Shown here: one piece after another, positions 15,874 to 24,031 of the stretch
Position numbering within the stretch: the stretch's first letter is position 1
How the letters are laid out: every line of letters starts with the position of its first letter
Source of the DNA: a bacterium
GTDB taxonomy: Bacteria; Bacillota; Clostridia; Lachnospirales; Lachnospiraceae
Length of the DNA stretch: 53,002 nucleotides
Direction of reading: 5' to 3'
Assembly: GCA_023667365.1 (NCBI GenBank)
Contig: JAMPAG010000001.1
Span: 362,698 to 415,699 of the forward strand
Notes under the pieces: model-generated
Told to the model about the DNA's origin: nothing
What the model saw: the letters and a program-made list of their open reading frames with translations, nothing else
The model's database searches: none
Position numbers and translations under genes: made by a program

Positions 15874-18800
15874 ATGGATGCTTTTATGAATGCGCTTATC
15901 AAAATGAGCCTGCGGGGAATCGTTATTGTTCTGATCGTCCTGCTTGTCCGGATAGTGCTGAAGAAATTACAAATTGGTCATAAATATATTCTGGGTCTTT
16001 GGGCAATGGTTTTCCTGTATTTCATTTTTCCATGGAAACTGAGCCTGCAGGGCGGGTTTTGGAACAATGCAAGTATTGCGGAAGAAATGAGGGTGCTGTT
16101 AGAACCCCGGCCGGCGGAAAACGAAAGCTATGGAGAAATTGGCGGTACAGAAAATATTGTTCATTCGGTCGGTGCTGCCGATAGTGCTATGACAGGTGTA
16201 CCTGCCGCTGTCCCAAAAGACACTGCAGGAACTGTTACTGCAATTCCTGCAGTGTCGATAGGACAAAATATTGCGGGAGTGGACGAGGTAAAAGAAAATG
16301 GTCCGGCAAAGTTTGAGGCTGGGCGTGTGATAGAATGGATATGGCTGGCAGGTTTCAGCTGCTTTTTCGGGCATTTGCTATATTCCTATTTTGCGCTGAA
16401 AAGAAAATTGCGGTTAAGTATTTTATTTGAAGATCATACTTGTTGGGCAGAAAATATTGATATGCCTATGGTTTTTGGACTGATCCGCCCCAAAATCTAT
16501 CTGCCGGTTTCTATGGAATCCGAGGATCTTTCGGATGTCATTGCCCATGAAAAGATGCATATCAAAAGAAAAGACGGGCTTTTTAAGATGTCCGCTTATT
16601 TGGTATGTCTGATTCACTGGTTCAATCCTTTTATCTGGATGGCGTATTTTCTGTTTGGAAGTGATCTGGAAAAGGCGTGTGATGAGGAAGTCATCCGGAC
16701 TATGAGCAAGGAGGAACGAAAGGAGTACGCTTATGCGCTGCTTCATATTGCCGCTGGGAACGGATTAAAAAAGAAAAAAATATTTGTTGCACCGATCTGT
16801 TTTGGTGAGGGAAATGTAAAGTCAAGAATCAGAAATATCATGAAATATAAATATACGCTTCCGGGAATTGGAATTGCGGTAGTGATTGTGATCGTTGCGC
16901 TGTCTGTGATGTTTCTGACAGAAAAAAAGGACGGCAGTGCAGAGGAAAGTACGAAAACGGCAGGAATGACAGAAGAACCGGAAGAAGAATCAACGAATGA
17001 AAATGATAAAGAAAATGCAGACGCCGATGCGGCGACAGGTGGAGAAGAGGAGATACTTCCGGTTTTTTATGTGGAAGACAGGAATGTGCTTCAGATGGAA
17101 GAAAGTTTTTCATTGGAAGATTACTATATTACCAGCCGCTATACTGCGTCAAATCATTATTATATAGATGAAAACAACGTGCTCTGGGGCACCGGAAAGA
17201 ATGAATTCGGACAGCTTGGAACAGGTACTTATGGTGTGGAAGAATACTATGAAGATCCGGTTAGGATTGCGGAGAATGTAATTTCTGTGGATGCTTCATG
17301 GAATGACTATTTTTGTATTTATCTGACGGAAGGCGGAGAACTCTATGGTATCGGTTTGAATTATGCAGAGGTGCTTTTGGGAGAAGGAAGCGAATCTCCG
17401 GTGTATACAAATATCAATAATTACCAAAAAGTCACGGAACCGGTTCTTCTAATGACGGATGTGGCTTATGCAAGGGCAGGGAGAGAATGCATCGTTGCCC
17501 TTCAAAATAATAAGTCTGCTTATTGGTGGGGACAGTATGTTGCTACGACAAGTACGAATGCAGATTATGCAGATTATGAAAATTATTGGAAATTGGAAGA
17601 GGATGCATCTAATCCGGTAAAAATGTTTGCCGCCGAACCTGTGAAAATTATGGAACAGTGTAAATATATTACGACGGGAACATTTACGGGAGCCGCCATC
17701 AGTGAGTCCGGAGAATTGTATACATGGGGATTGAATGTCTTTGGACAATGCGGGACACCCGTAACAGAGGATGATTTTGTCCGCACTCCCGTAAAAGTCA
17801 TGGATAATGTGAAAATGGTTTGGCAGGGCAGGATCATCTTTGGTGATCCCATGATCCGGTCTTCGGAGTTTGGAAGATGGGAAAGTAATTATGAATATAA
17901 CACTTTTGTATTGAAAGAGGATAACAGCTTGCTGGCTGTTGGATTGAATATGGGGAATCAGGAAAAAGTAACTCAGCGGAACGGAGATATTGCGGAAACC
18001 CAGACGCATCGGTATGGTGATGATTTTGTACCTGTTCAAGTGATAGAATATTCCGTAGACAACAATCTGGCAATTTTGAGCAGGCTGGAGTTTGGTATGT
18101 CTATAGAGGAAGTTGAAGAGATCCTAAGCAGTGCTGATATGCATACTTTTCGGGTTGATGAGAGTGTATACAATGAAGGGTATACCGTAGGTCTCTCAGC
18201 GGAGTACAGTCAGTACCATTGTTATTTTGACAGTCAAAATAAGCTGGTCACGATTGCGATTCAGGAGGGCGGAAGCCGGGATAGGCGGTTTACGCTGGGA
18301 ATGCCTTTTTCAGACTTAGAAAAAGTGGTGGAAGAGTCGGGGGGCGTCCTTACGAAAGAGGAGAGTGATACCCCGCATGAAATCTGGTTTTATCAGGATC
18401 AGGAACAGCAGATGCAGTACGAGTTTTATGTGTACGGGGGAAGCGTGTCTGCCATGAAAGAGATGGTGATAAATGAACCTGTTATGATTCAAACCTTTGC
18501 GGAAAGTGATGTGGCAGTAACCCCCGTGATAGAAGAATATGATTTTACGACGGCAAAAGATATGGGGTCAATGCAGCAAATAAGGGGCATGTTACCGGGT
18601 ACAGGTGAGGGAGTCTGGTACATGGTATCCATTGATGGTGTGGAGTATTATTATGGGAAGTATGATCAAAAAGCCGCAGAAGAGGCAGAGTATTTCGGGT
18701 ACGCTATTTTTAGCAGCAGTTATTCCTTGCAGAATGGAATCTCTGTAGGAATGACAATGGAAGAGGTACTTGAAAAATATCCCGATATGGCAGTGATGAA

Positions 18801-19059
18801 TTTTGATGGAAGTTATTTGGATAAAGAAGTGACAGGGCATCAGGGCTGGAATCCGGCCGCGTATCCTCGCAGCTGCGTTGGCATGGATGAGGATTGGGAT
18901 TATGCAGGAAAAGATTACGAATGGTCTGATCCGTTTGATTGTATCATGATTGCTGATATTGATTTGGGTGTGGAAGATACCTTACCTCTTTATCTGGCGC
19001 TCATGATAAAAGATGATGCTGTTGCTGCAATCACGTTTTATTGTCCGACAGCAGGGTAA
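15874..19059 (+). CDS. BlaR1-like M56 metalloprotease sensor fused to RCC1-type repeats
   Basis: 1061 residues. The N-terminal third is an M56 membrane protease: spans at about 13-30 and 37-55, a long loop, a span near 153-172, zinc motif HEKMH (225-229), the third-ligand region EKACDEEV (266-273), and a final span at 330-348. An acidic linker (350-395) leads to an outer region with RCC1-like units: VLWGTGKNEFGQLGTGTYG (about 437-455), GELYGIGLNYAEVLLG (489-504), SAYWWGQY, GELYTWGLNVFGQCGTP (614-630) and NSLLAVGLNMGN (685-696). The last part (735-1061) has three segments of the form FGMSIEEVEEIL. BlaR1 proteins normally carry a penicillin-binding sensor here; none is present. The protein should sense an unknown outer signal and cleave the adjacent BlaI. 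Confidence 0.85.
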   Translation: MDAFMNALIKMSLRGIVIVLIVLLVRIVLKKLQIGHKYILGLWAMVFLYFIFPWKLSLQGGFWNNASIAEEMRVLLEPRPAENESYGEIGGTENIVHSVGAADSAMTGVPAAVPKDTAGTVTAIPAVSIGQNIAGVDEVKENGPAKFEAGRVIEWIWLAGFSCFFGHLLYSYFALKRKLRLSILFEDHTCWAENIDMPMVFGLIRPKIYLPVSMESEDLSDVIAHEKMHIKRKDGLFKMSAYLVCLIHWFNPFIWMAYFLFGSDLEKACDEEVIRTMSKEERKEYAYALLHIAAGNGLKKKKIFVAPICFGEGNVKSRIRNIMKYKYTLPGIGIAVVIVIVALSVMFLTEKKDGSAEESTKTAGMTEEPEEESTNENDKENADADAATGGEEEILPVFYVEDRNVLQMEESFSLEDYYITSRYTASNHYYIDENNVLWGTGKNEFGQLGTGTYGVEEYYEDPVRIAENVISVDASWNDYFCIYLTEGGELYGIGLNYAEVLLGEGSESPVYTNINNYQKVTEPVLLMTDVAYARAGRECIVALQNNKSAYWWGQYVATTSTNADYADYENYWKLEEDASNPVKMFAAEPVKIMEQCKYITTGTFTGAAISESGELYTWGLNVFGQCGTPVTEDDFVRTPVKVMDNVKMVWQGRIIFGDPMIRSSEFGRWESNYEYNTFVLKEDNSLLAVGLNMGNQEKVTQRNGDIAETQTHRYGDDFVPVQVIEYSVDNNLAILSRLEFGMSIEEVEEILSSADMHTFRVDESVYNEGYTVGLSAEYSQYHCYFDSQNKLVTIAIQEGGSRDRRFTLGMPFSDLEKVVEESGGVLTKEESDTPHEIWFYQDQEQQMQYEFYVYGGSVSAMKEMVINEPVMIQTFAESDVAVTPVIEEYDFTTAKDMGSMQQIRGMLPGTGEGVWYMVSIDGVEYYYGKYDQKAAEEAEYFGYAIFSSSYSLQNGISVGMTMEEVLEKYPDMAVMNFDGSYLDKEVTGHQGWNPAAYPRSCVGMDEDWDYAGKDYEWSDPFDCIMIADIDLGVEDTLPLYLALMIKDDAVAAITFYCPTAG

Positions 19060-19078
19060 ACATGAAAAAGCAGGAAGG

Positions 19079-19096
19079 GGTGCCGTAACTGGCACC
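19079..19096 (+). terminator. Possible weak terminator after the M56 sensor gene
   Basis: GGTGCC (19079-19084) pairs with GGCACC (19091-19096) over a 6-nt loop, followed by GCTTTGTGTTT. The stem is short and the T tract interrupted, so readthrough into the lipoprotein gene is possible. Confidence 0.4.
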
Positions 19097-19181
19097 GCTT
19101 TGTGTTTACACAAAATCTTTTGTTTTTCCTTTATTAAATATTTTATATATAAGACAGAAATGATAGGAAGGACAGGTCATA

Positions 19182-20426
19182 ATGAATAAAGCCAAACTTT
19201 CATTTGCAGTATTGGTTTTGGTATTATTGTGCTTTGGCGGAGGGTGTGGCGGGGAAAGGGAAGATTCCGAAAACGCGGGGACTCCCGCAGATGAGAGAGA
19301 ATCCTCCGATTTGCAGGGCACACAAATGCCGGATTGTTCTCAGGAAACCATAGAGCTGACACCTCCTCAGAATGATGAGCCCCCATCTGTCATGTTGGCT
19401 TTTCGGGACGTGCTTTTGAATGAGGCAGCCGTTTTCTGTACGGATAAGTTTCCAAAGAGTGATGGAGCCAGAGAGTTTGAAGGATTTTTAAGTGAAATGC
19501 CATATGGATACGATTATGCAAGGCGGATAGACCGGTTTGCGGTAGTGGATCTAGACGGGGATGCCATACCGGAAGTAGTGCTGGAACTGGCGGAGTATGG
19601 GGGATTTATCGTTCTTCGCTATAGGGACGGGCAGATACATGGAAATGTGTTTGGCTACAGGAGTATGAATTTATTGAAGGAAAATGGTGCATTTCATAGC
19701 GCAGGCAGCGCGTTTGAAGGTTCTGTAGGAAAACTGTGTTTTATAGGGGATACGGCTGTTACTGACGATAAACTGAGATTTTTGGAAAGCATAGATCGGG
19801 AATCCTATTATATAGACGATATTTTGGTAGACAGCAGTGAATACGAAAATGCACTTGCATTATTTGATGAAACGCCGGAGGCAGAGTGGTATCGCTATAC
19901 GGAAGAGACAGTACGTGAAATTTTTGTGGAAGATGGTTTGTTTACGGAACCCGCTGCAGAAGTTGCAGAAAATGCAAAGGAGCGTCAGGCTTACTTAGAT
20001 TCGCTTTCTTATCTGTTTGATCTAACCTGTGGTTATACCAGTAAAACTCCGGAAGAGTTCAATGCAGATGCCAAAAGTTATTATGACGGCTGCTATGAGG
20101 AGATGAACCGGATATACCAACTGTGTCAGGAAAGGTTATCCGGTGAAATGCTTGAGGCATTAAACGTAGAACAGCAGCACTGGGAAGAAAGTAATGCGGA
20201 GACGCTGGAAGAGAGGTTACAGGTTTATTATGCTGACAGCATAGAGGAATTAGAGGACAGAACCTTGTATTATACATACGGGGATATTGCACTCAGACGG
20301 ACGATCAGGCTTATCAATCTTTATTATGGTTTTGATTTTTATGACTGGATCGGAAATGACGCGTGGTGGGATGCATATCTTGAAAAATCGGTTTATACAG
20401 CCAGCTTCGCCAGCCGTCAGTCGTAA
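19182..20426 (+). CDS. Lipoprotein with LprI-like (DUF1311) C-terminal domain
   Basis: 414 residues with a lipoprotein-type signal (LSFAVLVLVLLCFGGGC). A middle region contains FAVVDLDGDAIPEVVLEL, a calcium-loop-like DxDGD strand seen in FG-GAP/VCBS-type proteins. The C-terminal part (SYYDGCYEEMNRIYQLCQERLSGEMLEALNVEQQHWEES) has the pattern of DUF1311/LprI lysozyme inhibitors (Y..LM..LS....L...Q..W). AGGAAGGACAGG precedes ATG 19182. It follows the BlaI/M56 pair and may be an effector or co-sensor of that system. Its last 113 bases overlap the end of a convergent gene. Confidence 0.6.
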   Translation: MNKAKLSFAVLVLVLLCFGGGCGGEREDSENAGTPADERESSDLQGTQMPDCSQETIELTPPQNDEPPSVMLAFRDVLLNEAAVFCTDKFPKSDGAREFEGFLSEMPYGYDYARRIDRFAVVDLDGDAIPEVVLELAEYGGFIVLRYRDGQIHGNVFGYRSMNLLKENGAFHSAGSAFEGSVGKLCFIGDTAVTDDKLRFLESIDRESYYIDDILVDSSEYENALALFDETPEAEWYRYTEETVREIFVEDGLFTEPAAEVAENAKERQAYLDSLSYLFDLTCGYTSKTPEEFNADAKSYYDGCYEEMNRIYQLCQERLSGEMLEALNVEQQHWEESNAETLEERLQVYYADSIEELEDRTLYYTYGDIALRRTIRLINLYYGFDFYDWIGNDAWWDAYLEKSVYTASFASRQS

Positions 20427-20703
20427 AGATCAATGGGGAAGAAAGTACATCGGCATCAAATGACACCCTATAGAAATGAGCAGATTTTTTTCCATAAAGC
20501 GAAATCCTAAGAGTGTCATCTCCAAACGGCCAGCCGGGCTCCCCTAATTCCTGTATAATCAGAAGATAATCTCCATCCGGTGAGGTTTCCCGGAGCAGCT
20601 CTGTCTTTCCATTCGTTATGAAAGCGAAGCAAAACAAAAGCACTTCTAACACGATGATCAACGTTTCAATCGATAGCAGAATCTTAAACGCCCACGATTT
20701 CAT
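20314..20703 (-). CDS. Small membrane-anchored protein, unknown function; 3' end probably altered
   Basis: 129 residues. A single N-terminal membrane span (ILLSIETLIIVLEVLLFCFAFI, about 8-30) is followed by TSPDGDYLLIIQELGEPGWPFGDDTLRISLYGKK, which looks like a folded outer domain. Its own promoter (TTGCTA at 20758-20753, 17 bp, TATAAT at 20735-20730) and GGGGGTGA ribosome site make it a real gene. From about residue 92 the frame is antisense to the lipoprotein gene and loses protein-like character (HPTTRHFRSSHKNQNHNKD), so the natural C-terminus may have been lost in a junction near 20400-20430. No family was recognised. Confidence 0.6.
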   Translation of the reverse strand: MKSWAFKILLSIETLIIVLEVLLFCFAFITNGKTELLRETSPDGDYLLIIQELGEPGWPFGDDTLRISLYGKKSAHFYRVSFDADVLSSPLIFTTDGWRSWLYKPIFQDMHPTTRHFRSSHKNQNHNKD

Positions 20704-20729
20704 ACGTCACCCCCAATGATTTTGTTCCC

Positions 20730-20758
20730 ATTATACCCTTGTTCTTAAAAAATAGCAA
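20730..20758 (-). promoter_or_regulatory. Promoter of the small membrane protein gene
   Basis: On the minus strand TTGCTA (20758-20753) and TATAAT (20735-20730) are 17 bp apart, ending 26 bp before the ATG at 20703. Confidence 0.65.
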
Positions 20759-20879
20759 TGTAATAAGCATTATGGCGGCATATGCCTCATTCCGGCTCAC
20801 AATAAAGATAATTTGCAAACCGGATATAAGACGTGCTTTTATTGATGTCAGATTCGCGGAAACTCGAGGAAAGAAATCA

Positions 20880-20908
20880 TTGCGCGCCGTCCTAAAAAAT
20901 GATACAAT
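20880..20908 (+). promoter_or_regulatory. Promoter of the 20.9 kb membrane protein gene
   Basis: TTGCGC (20880-20885) and TACAAT (20903-20908) are 17 bp apart; GGGGAGG and the start codon follow at 20927-20945. Confidence 0.6.
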
Positions 20909-20942
20909 TCTTTTTGTGAAAAGTGAGGGGAGGTATCTGAAT

Positions 20943-21419
20943 ATGAATCCGGTTTTACTTACCATATTGATCATTGTCGCTGTTTTGCTTGCGGTTCTTG
21001 TCATTCTTTATTTCGCGGGAAGAAAATTGCAAAAAAAGCAGGCTGCGCAGGAATCGCAGATGGAGGCCGCAAAGCAGACGTTTAACATGCTTGTCATAGA
21101 CAAGAAAAAAATGAGACTGAAGGACGCGGGGCTTCCGTCCGCCGTGCTTGAACAGACGCCGAAGATCATGCGCCGCGCCAAGCTGCCAATCGTCAAGGCA
21201 AAGGTCGGCCCGCAGATCGTGTCCCTCGTGTGCGACGCGAAGATTTTTGAGCTGATTCCGGTAAAAAAAGAAGTCAAGGCGACCGTCAGCGGAATTTATA
21301 TCAGCGATGTGAAGCCCGTGCGCGGACAGTCGCTCTTAAAGCCGACGAAGAAAAAGAGCAGATTTAAGCGTTTCACAGAAAAAATGCAGGAAAAAGCGGG
21401 AGCAAAACCGCTGAAATAA
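20943..21419 (+). CDS. Single-span membrane protein, function unknown
   Basis: 158 residues beginning MNPVLLTILIIVAVLLAVLVILYFAGRKLQKKQ: one N-terminal span with a basic flank, so the rest faces the cytoplasm. The body includes MLVIDKKKMRLKDAGLP, PKIMRRAKLPIVKAKVGPQIVSLVCD and FELIPVKKEVKATVSGIYI, then a lysine-rich tail. The pattern (a DKKKM..L..AGLP segment plus a small beta domain) looks conserved but I cannot name a family. GGGGAGG (20927-20933) fixes the start at 20943; a longer frame to 20739 includes non-protein-like sequence. It converges on murE, with double-hairpin copy 4 between them. Confidence 0.75.
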   Translation: MNPVLLTILIIVAVLLAVLVILYFAGRKLQKKQAAQESQMEAAKQTFNMLVIDKKKMRLKDAGLPSAVLEQTPKIMRRAKLPIVKAKVGPQIVSLVCDAKIFELIPVKKEVKATVSGIYISDVKPVRGQSLLKPTKKKSRFKRFTEKMQEKAGAKPLK

Positions 21420-21471
21420 AGAGGATATAAATCGCAAGTTTATGTGGTCATGGAAGAATCGCACAGCACCA

Positions 21472-21528
21472 AAAGAAATGCCTATGGCATTTCTTTGAAA
21501 GAGTTCTGCTCCGGCAGAACTCTTTTTT
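21472..21528. terminator. Double-hairpin terminator, repeat-family copy 4
   Basis: AAAGAAATGCC (21472-21482)/GGCATTTCTTT (21486-21496), one G, then AAAGAGTTCTGC (21498-21509)/GCAGAACTCTTT (21514-21525) and a T run. The flank GAAGAATCGCACAGCACC resembles the flank of copies 2 and 3. The element lies between a plus-strand gene and murE, and encodes the last residues and stop codon of MurE on the minus strand. Confidence 0.85.
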
Positions 21529-23002
21529 CATACGACTCGACCGATTCCCGTTCGCTGTAGTGGTATTTGACGCCACGGATCTCCTGATAGTCTTCATGTC
21601 CCTTGCCGAGTAAAATGATGATGTCGTTGTCTTCGGCAATATCCATGGCGTGCCAGATTGCTTCTTTGCGATCGTCGATCTCGATGTATTTGCCGTTACT
21701 TTTGGCAAGTCCGACCTTAATGTCCGCGTTGATCGAGGAAATGTCCTCATTGCGCGGGTTGTCGCAGGTCAGAATGGAAAGATCCGCCATTTTGCCGCAC
21801 AGCTCGCCCATCGCGTAGCGCCGCATACGGTCGCGGTTTCCGCCGCCGCCATACACGCAGATAATACGGTGCGGCTGATAGGTGAGGATCGTGGAGAGCA
21901 GGCTCTCCACGCTTAATTCGTTATGCGCATAGTCGATCATGACCGTATAATTCCCTTTGGTCGGTACAATCTCAAGACGCCCTTTCACATGGATCGTGGA
22001 GAGCGCGCGCAGCATGATCTCGTTCGCAATGCCGACACTGTGACCGATCATTAAGGCGCAGAGCGCGTTGTAAGCGCTGAATTTACCCGGAACGGGAACG
22101 GATACCTTGGCATCCAGAATCCCGGTCGCGTGAAAACGGATGCCGATCTCGCTGCCGTTTCTCGTGGATTCAAAATCCTGCGCCCGCAGGTCGGCGTGCT
22201 CATGGAAACCGAAGGTGTGAATGCTGCACGTATGTCCCTTGATCATTTCCTCGTAAGCGTCGTCATCGCAGTTTAGCAGACCGACGCGGCACTGGCGGAA
22301 AAGCAGCGATTTGCAATAGAGATATTCTTCCATCGTGGCATGTTCGTCTGGTCCGATATGGTCGGCGGAAAAATTCGTAAATACGCCGATGTCGAACACG
22401 AAGCCGTCCACGCGGTTTAGTTTTAAGCCCTGCGAGGAGACTTCCATCACGCAGTATTCACAGCCGGCTTCTACCATAAGGGAAAGAAGGCGTTGAAGTT
22501 CAAAGCTTTCGGGCGTTGTGTTGACGGTCTTGTATTTCTGCCCGTTGATGACGCAGCCGATCGTGCCGATCACGCCGACCTTTTTTCCGGCGTGTTCTAA
22601 AATGGACTGCACCATATAGGAGGTCGTTGTTTTCCCTTTTGTTCCGGTGATGCCGATCGTTGTGAGTTTGGACGCGGGTTGTCCGTACTGCGCAGCCGCC
22701 GCATAAGCGAGCGCTTTTCGCGTGTTTTCCGTGGAAACGACGGTCACATGCTCTTTTCCGGACGCGGAGGCCATGACTTTGGCGGAAGCGATATGCCCGG
22801 AATCGACGATGAGCGCGGATGCGCCTTTTGCCAGCACTTCGGGAATGAATTTATGCGCGTCCTGTTTCGTTCCGGCGATGCAGACGAACAGGCATCCTTT
22901 GCTGACCTTTCGCGAATCGTAGACAACTTCCGTCACTTCGTCAAGCAGGTTTCCGGTTTGCAGTTCGTAATCCAAGCCTTCCAACAGTGTCTGTATTTTC
23001 AT
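21482..23002 (-). CDS. murE: UDP-N-acetylmuramoyl-tripeptide synthetase, meso-DAP type
   Basis: 506 residues. MurE adds the third residue to UDP-MurNAc-L-Ala-D-Glu in the cytoplasm. ATP loop GITGTKGKTTTSYM is at 117-130, the carbamylated lysine region YLYCKSLLF at 228-236 (K231), and the amino-acid specificity motif DNPRNE at 414-419; the Arg after DNP indicates meso-diaminopimelate, in line with dapF next door. The start at 23002 opens the conserved N-terminus, with GGGGAGG 11 nt before it. The last dozen residues (VLPEQNSFKEMP) and the stop codon are encoded by double-hairpin copy 4, so the C-terminus was probably reshaped by that element. Confidence 0.95.
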   Translation of the reverse strand: MKIQTLLEGLDYELQTGNLLDEVTEVVYDSRKVSKGCLFVCIAGTKQDAHKFIPEVLAKGASALIVDSGHIASAKVMASASGKEHVTVVSTENTRKALAYAAAAQYGQPASKLTTIGITGTKGKTTTSYMVQSILEHAGKKVGVIGTIGCVINGQKYKTVNTTPESFELQRLLSLMVEAGCEYCVMEVSSQGLKLNRVDGFVFDIGVFTNFSADHIGPDEHATMEEYLYCKSLLFRQCRVGLLNCDDDAYEEMIKGHTCSIHTFGFHEHADLRAQDFESTRNGSEIGIRFHATGILDAKVSVPVPGKFSAYNALCALMIGHSVGIANEIMLRALSTIHVKGRLEIVPTKGNYTVMIDYAHNELSVESLLSTILTYQPHRIICVYGGGGNRDRMRRYAMGELCGKMADLSILTCDNPRNEDISSINADIKVGLAKSNGKYIEIDDRKEAIWHAMDIAEDNDIIILLGKGHEDYQEIRGVKYHYSERESVESYEKRVLPEQNSFKEMP

Positions 23003-23097
23003 GAAACAAAAGTCCTCCCCTTTGTAGTATAGCCATAGATTGCATTTATAACGCGCCGGTAATGCGGCGGCACATGGAACACGAATGAAAACAGCCG

Positions 23098-23955
23098 CTA
23101 TGCCTGGATGTGGCCGACTTCGATTTCCGATTCAAAAACGGTGTGGGACGGTCCGGTCATCAACACATGCCCCGTGCGCTCGTCCCATTCTACTTCAAGA
23201 GGACCGCCGATCTGGGAGACCGTCACTTTTCTGTCGCACATATGGAGGCGCACTGCAGCAACGACCGCCGTGCAGCAGCCCGTGCCGCAGCCAATCGTCT
23301 CTCCGGTTCCGCGTTCCCATTCGCGCATGGTTAAGTGGGCACGGTCAACATACTGTGCAAAAGTCACGTTTGTTTTTTGGGGAAAAAGAGAAGTCAGATG
23401 CTCAAACGCATTGCCGAACGCATGCACGTCGAAGTCAGAGACATTCTCCACAAAAGTAACCATGTGCGGATTGCCCCAGCTTAATGCGGTCACATGGAAC
23501 TCGCGGTCAAGCACGCGCACGGGTTGATTGACAAATTCAGCGAGCGGCGTATTGACAGGAATACGGGCGGAATCCATCACAGGCGTGCCGATGTCTGCAC
23601 GGATATTGACGACTGTGTCATTTTCGACAAAAAGATGAAGCTCCTTGATGCCGCCGAGCGTCTCCAGCGTGAGATCCGTCTTATCGGTGAGGCGGTGGTC
23701 GTAGACAAATTTGCCGACGCTCCGGCTCGCGTTGCCGCACATTTCCGCTTCCGAGCCGTCGGGATTAAAGACGCGCATGCGGAAATCCGCAGTCCCGGAC
23801 GGACAGATCAGGATCATGCCGTCGGAGCCGACGCCGAAATGCCGGTCGCTGACAAAGCGCGCCAGGGCGGGAAGATCGGGAAGCTGTTGACGGATCGCGT
23901 CAATATAGACATAATCGTTGCCGTACGCCTGCATTTTTGTAAAACGGATTTTCAT
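23098..23955 (-). CDS. dapF: Diaminopimelate epimerase
   Basis: 285 residues. DapF converts LL-DAP to meso-DAP for lysine and peptidoglycan. The N-terminus reads MKIRFTKMQAYGNDYVYID; the two catalytic cysteines are in EMCGNASRS (C73) and IGCGTGCCTA (C223). AAGGAG 7 nt upstream sets the start at 23955; longer frames extend through a terminator hairpin. Same strand as murE, 95 bp away, with a coherent meso-DAP role. Confidence 0.95.
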   Translation of the reverse strand: MKIRFTKMQAYGNDYVYIDAIRQQLPDLPALARFVSDRHFGVGSDGMILICPSGTADFRMRVFNPDGSEAEMCGNASRSVGKFVYDHRLTDKTDLTLETLGGIKELHLFVENDTVVNIRADIGTPVMDSARIPVNTPLAEFVNQPVRVLDREFHVTALSWGNPHMVTFVENVSDFDVHAFGNAFEHLTSLFPQKTNVTFAQYVDRAHLTMREWERGTGETIGCGTGCCTAVVAAVRLHMCDRKVTVSQIGGPLEVEWDERTGHVLMTGPSHTVFESEIEVGHIQA

Positions 23956-24002
23956 AATGCGTCTCCTTAAAATCAAAAAAATTATCACGTGAAAAAAGAA
24001 AA

Positions 24003-24022
24003 CGCTGCCGCATACGGCAGCG
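24003..24022 (-). terminator. Terminator between the cystathionine enzyme gene and dapF
   Basis: CGCTGCCG (24003-24010) pairs with CGGCAGCG (24015-24022) over a 4-nt loop; on the minus strand TTTTCTTTTTT follows. It lies 10 bp after the stop at 24032 and upstream of dapF. Confidence 0.8.
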
Positions 24023-24031
24023 CCCTTTTTT

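Noticed and set aside
15499..19059. Classical beta-lactam resistance operon
   Set aside because: No beta-lactamase or penicillin-binding sensor motifs (SxxK, KTG) were seen in the sensor or nearby.
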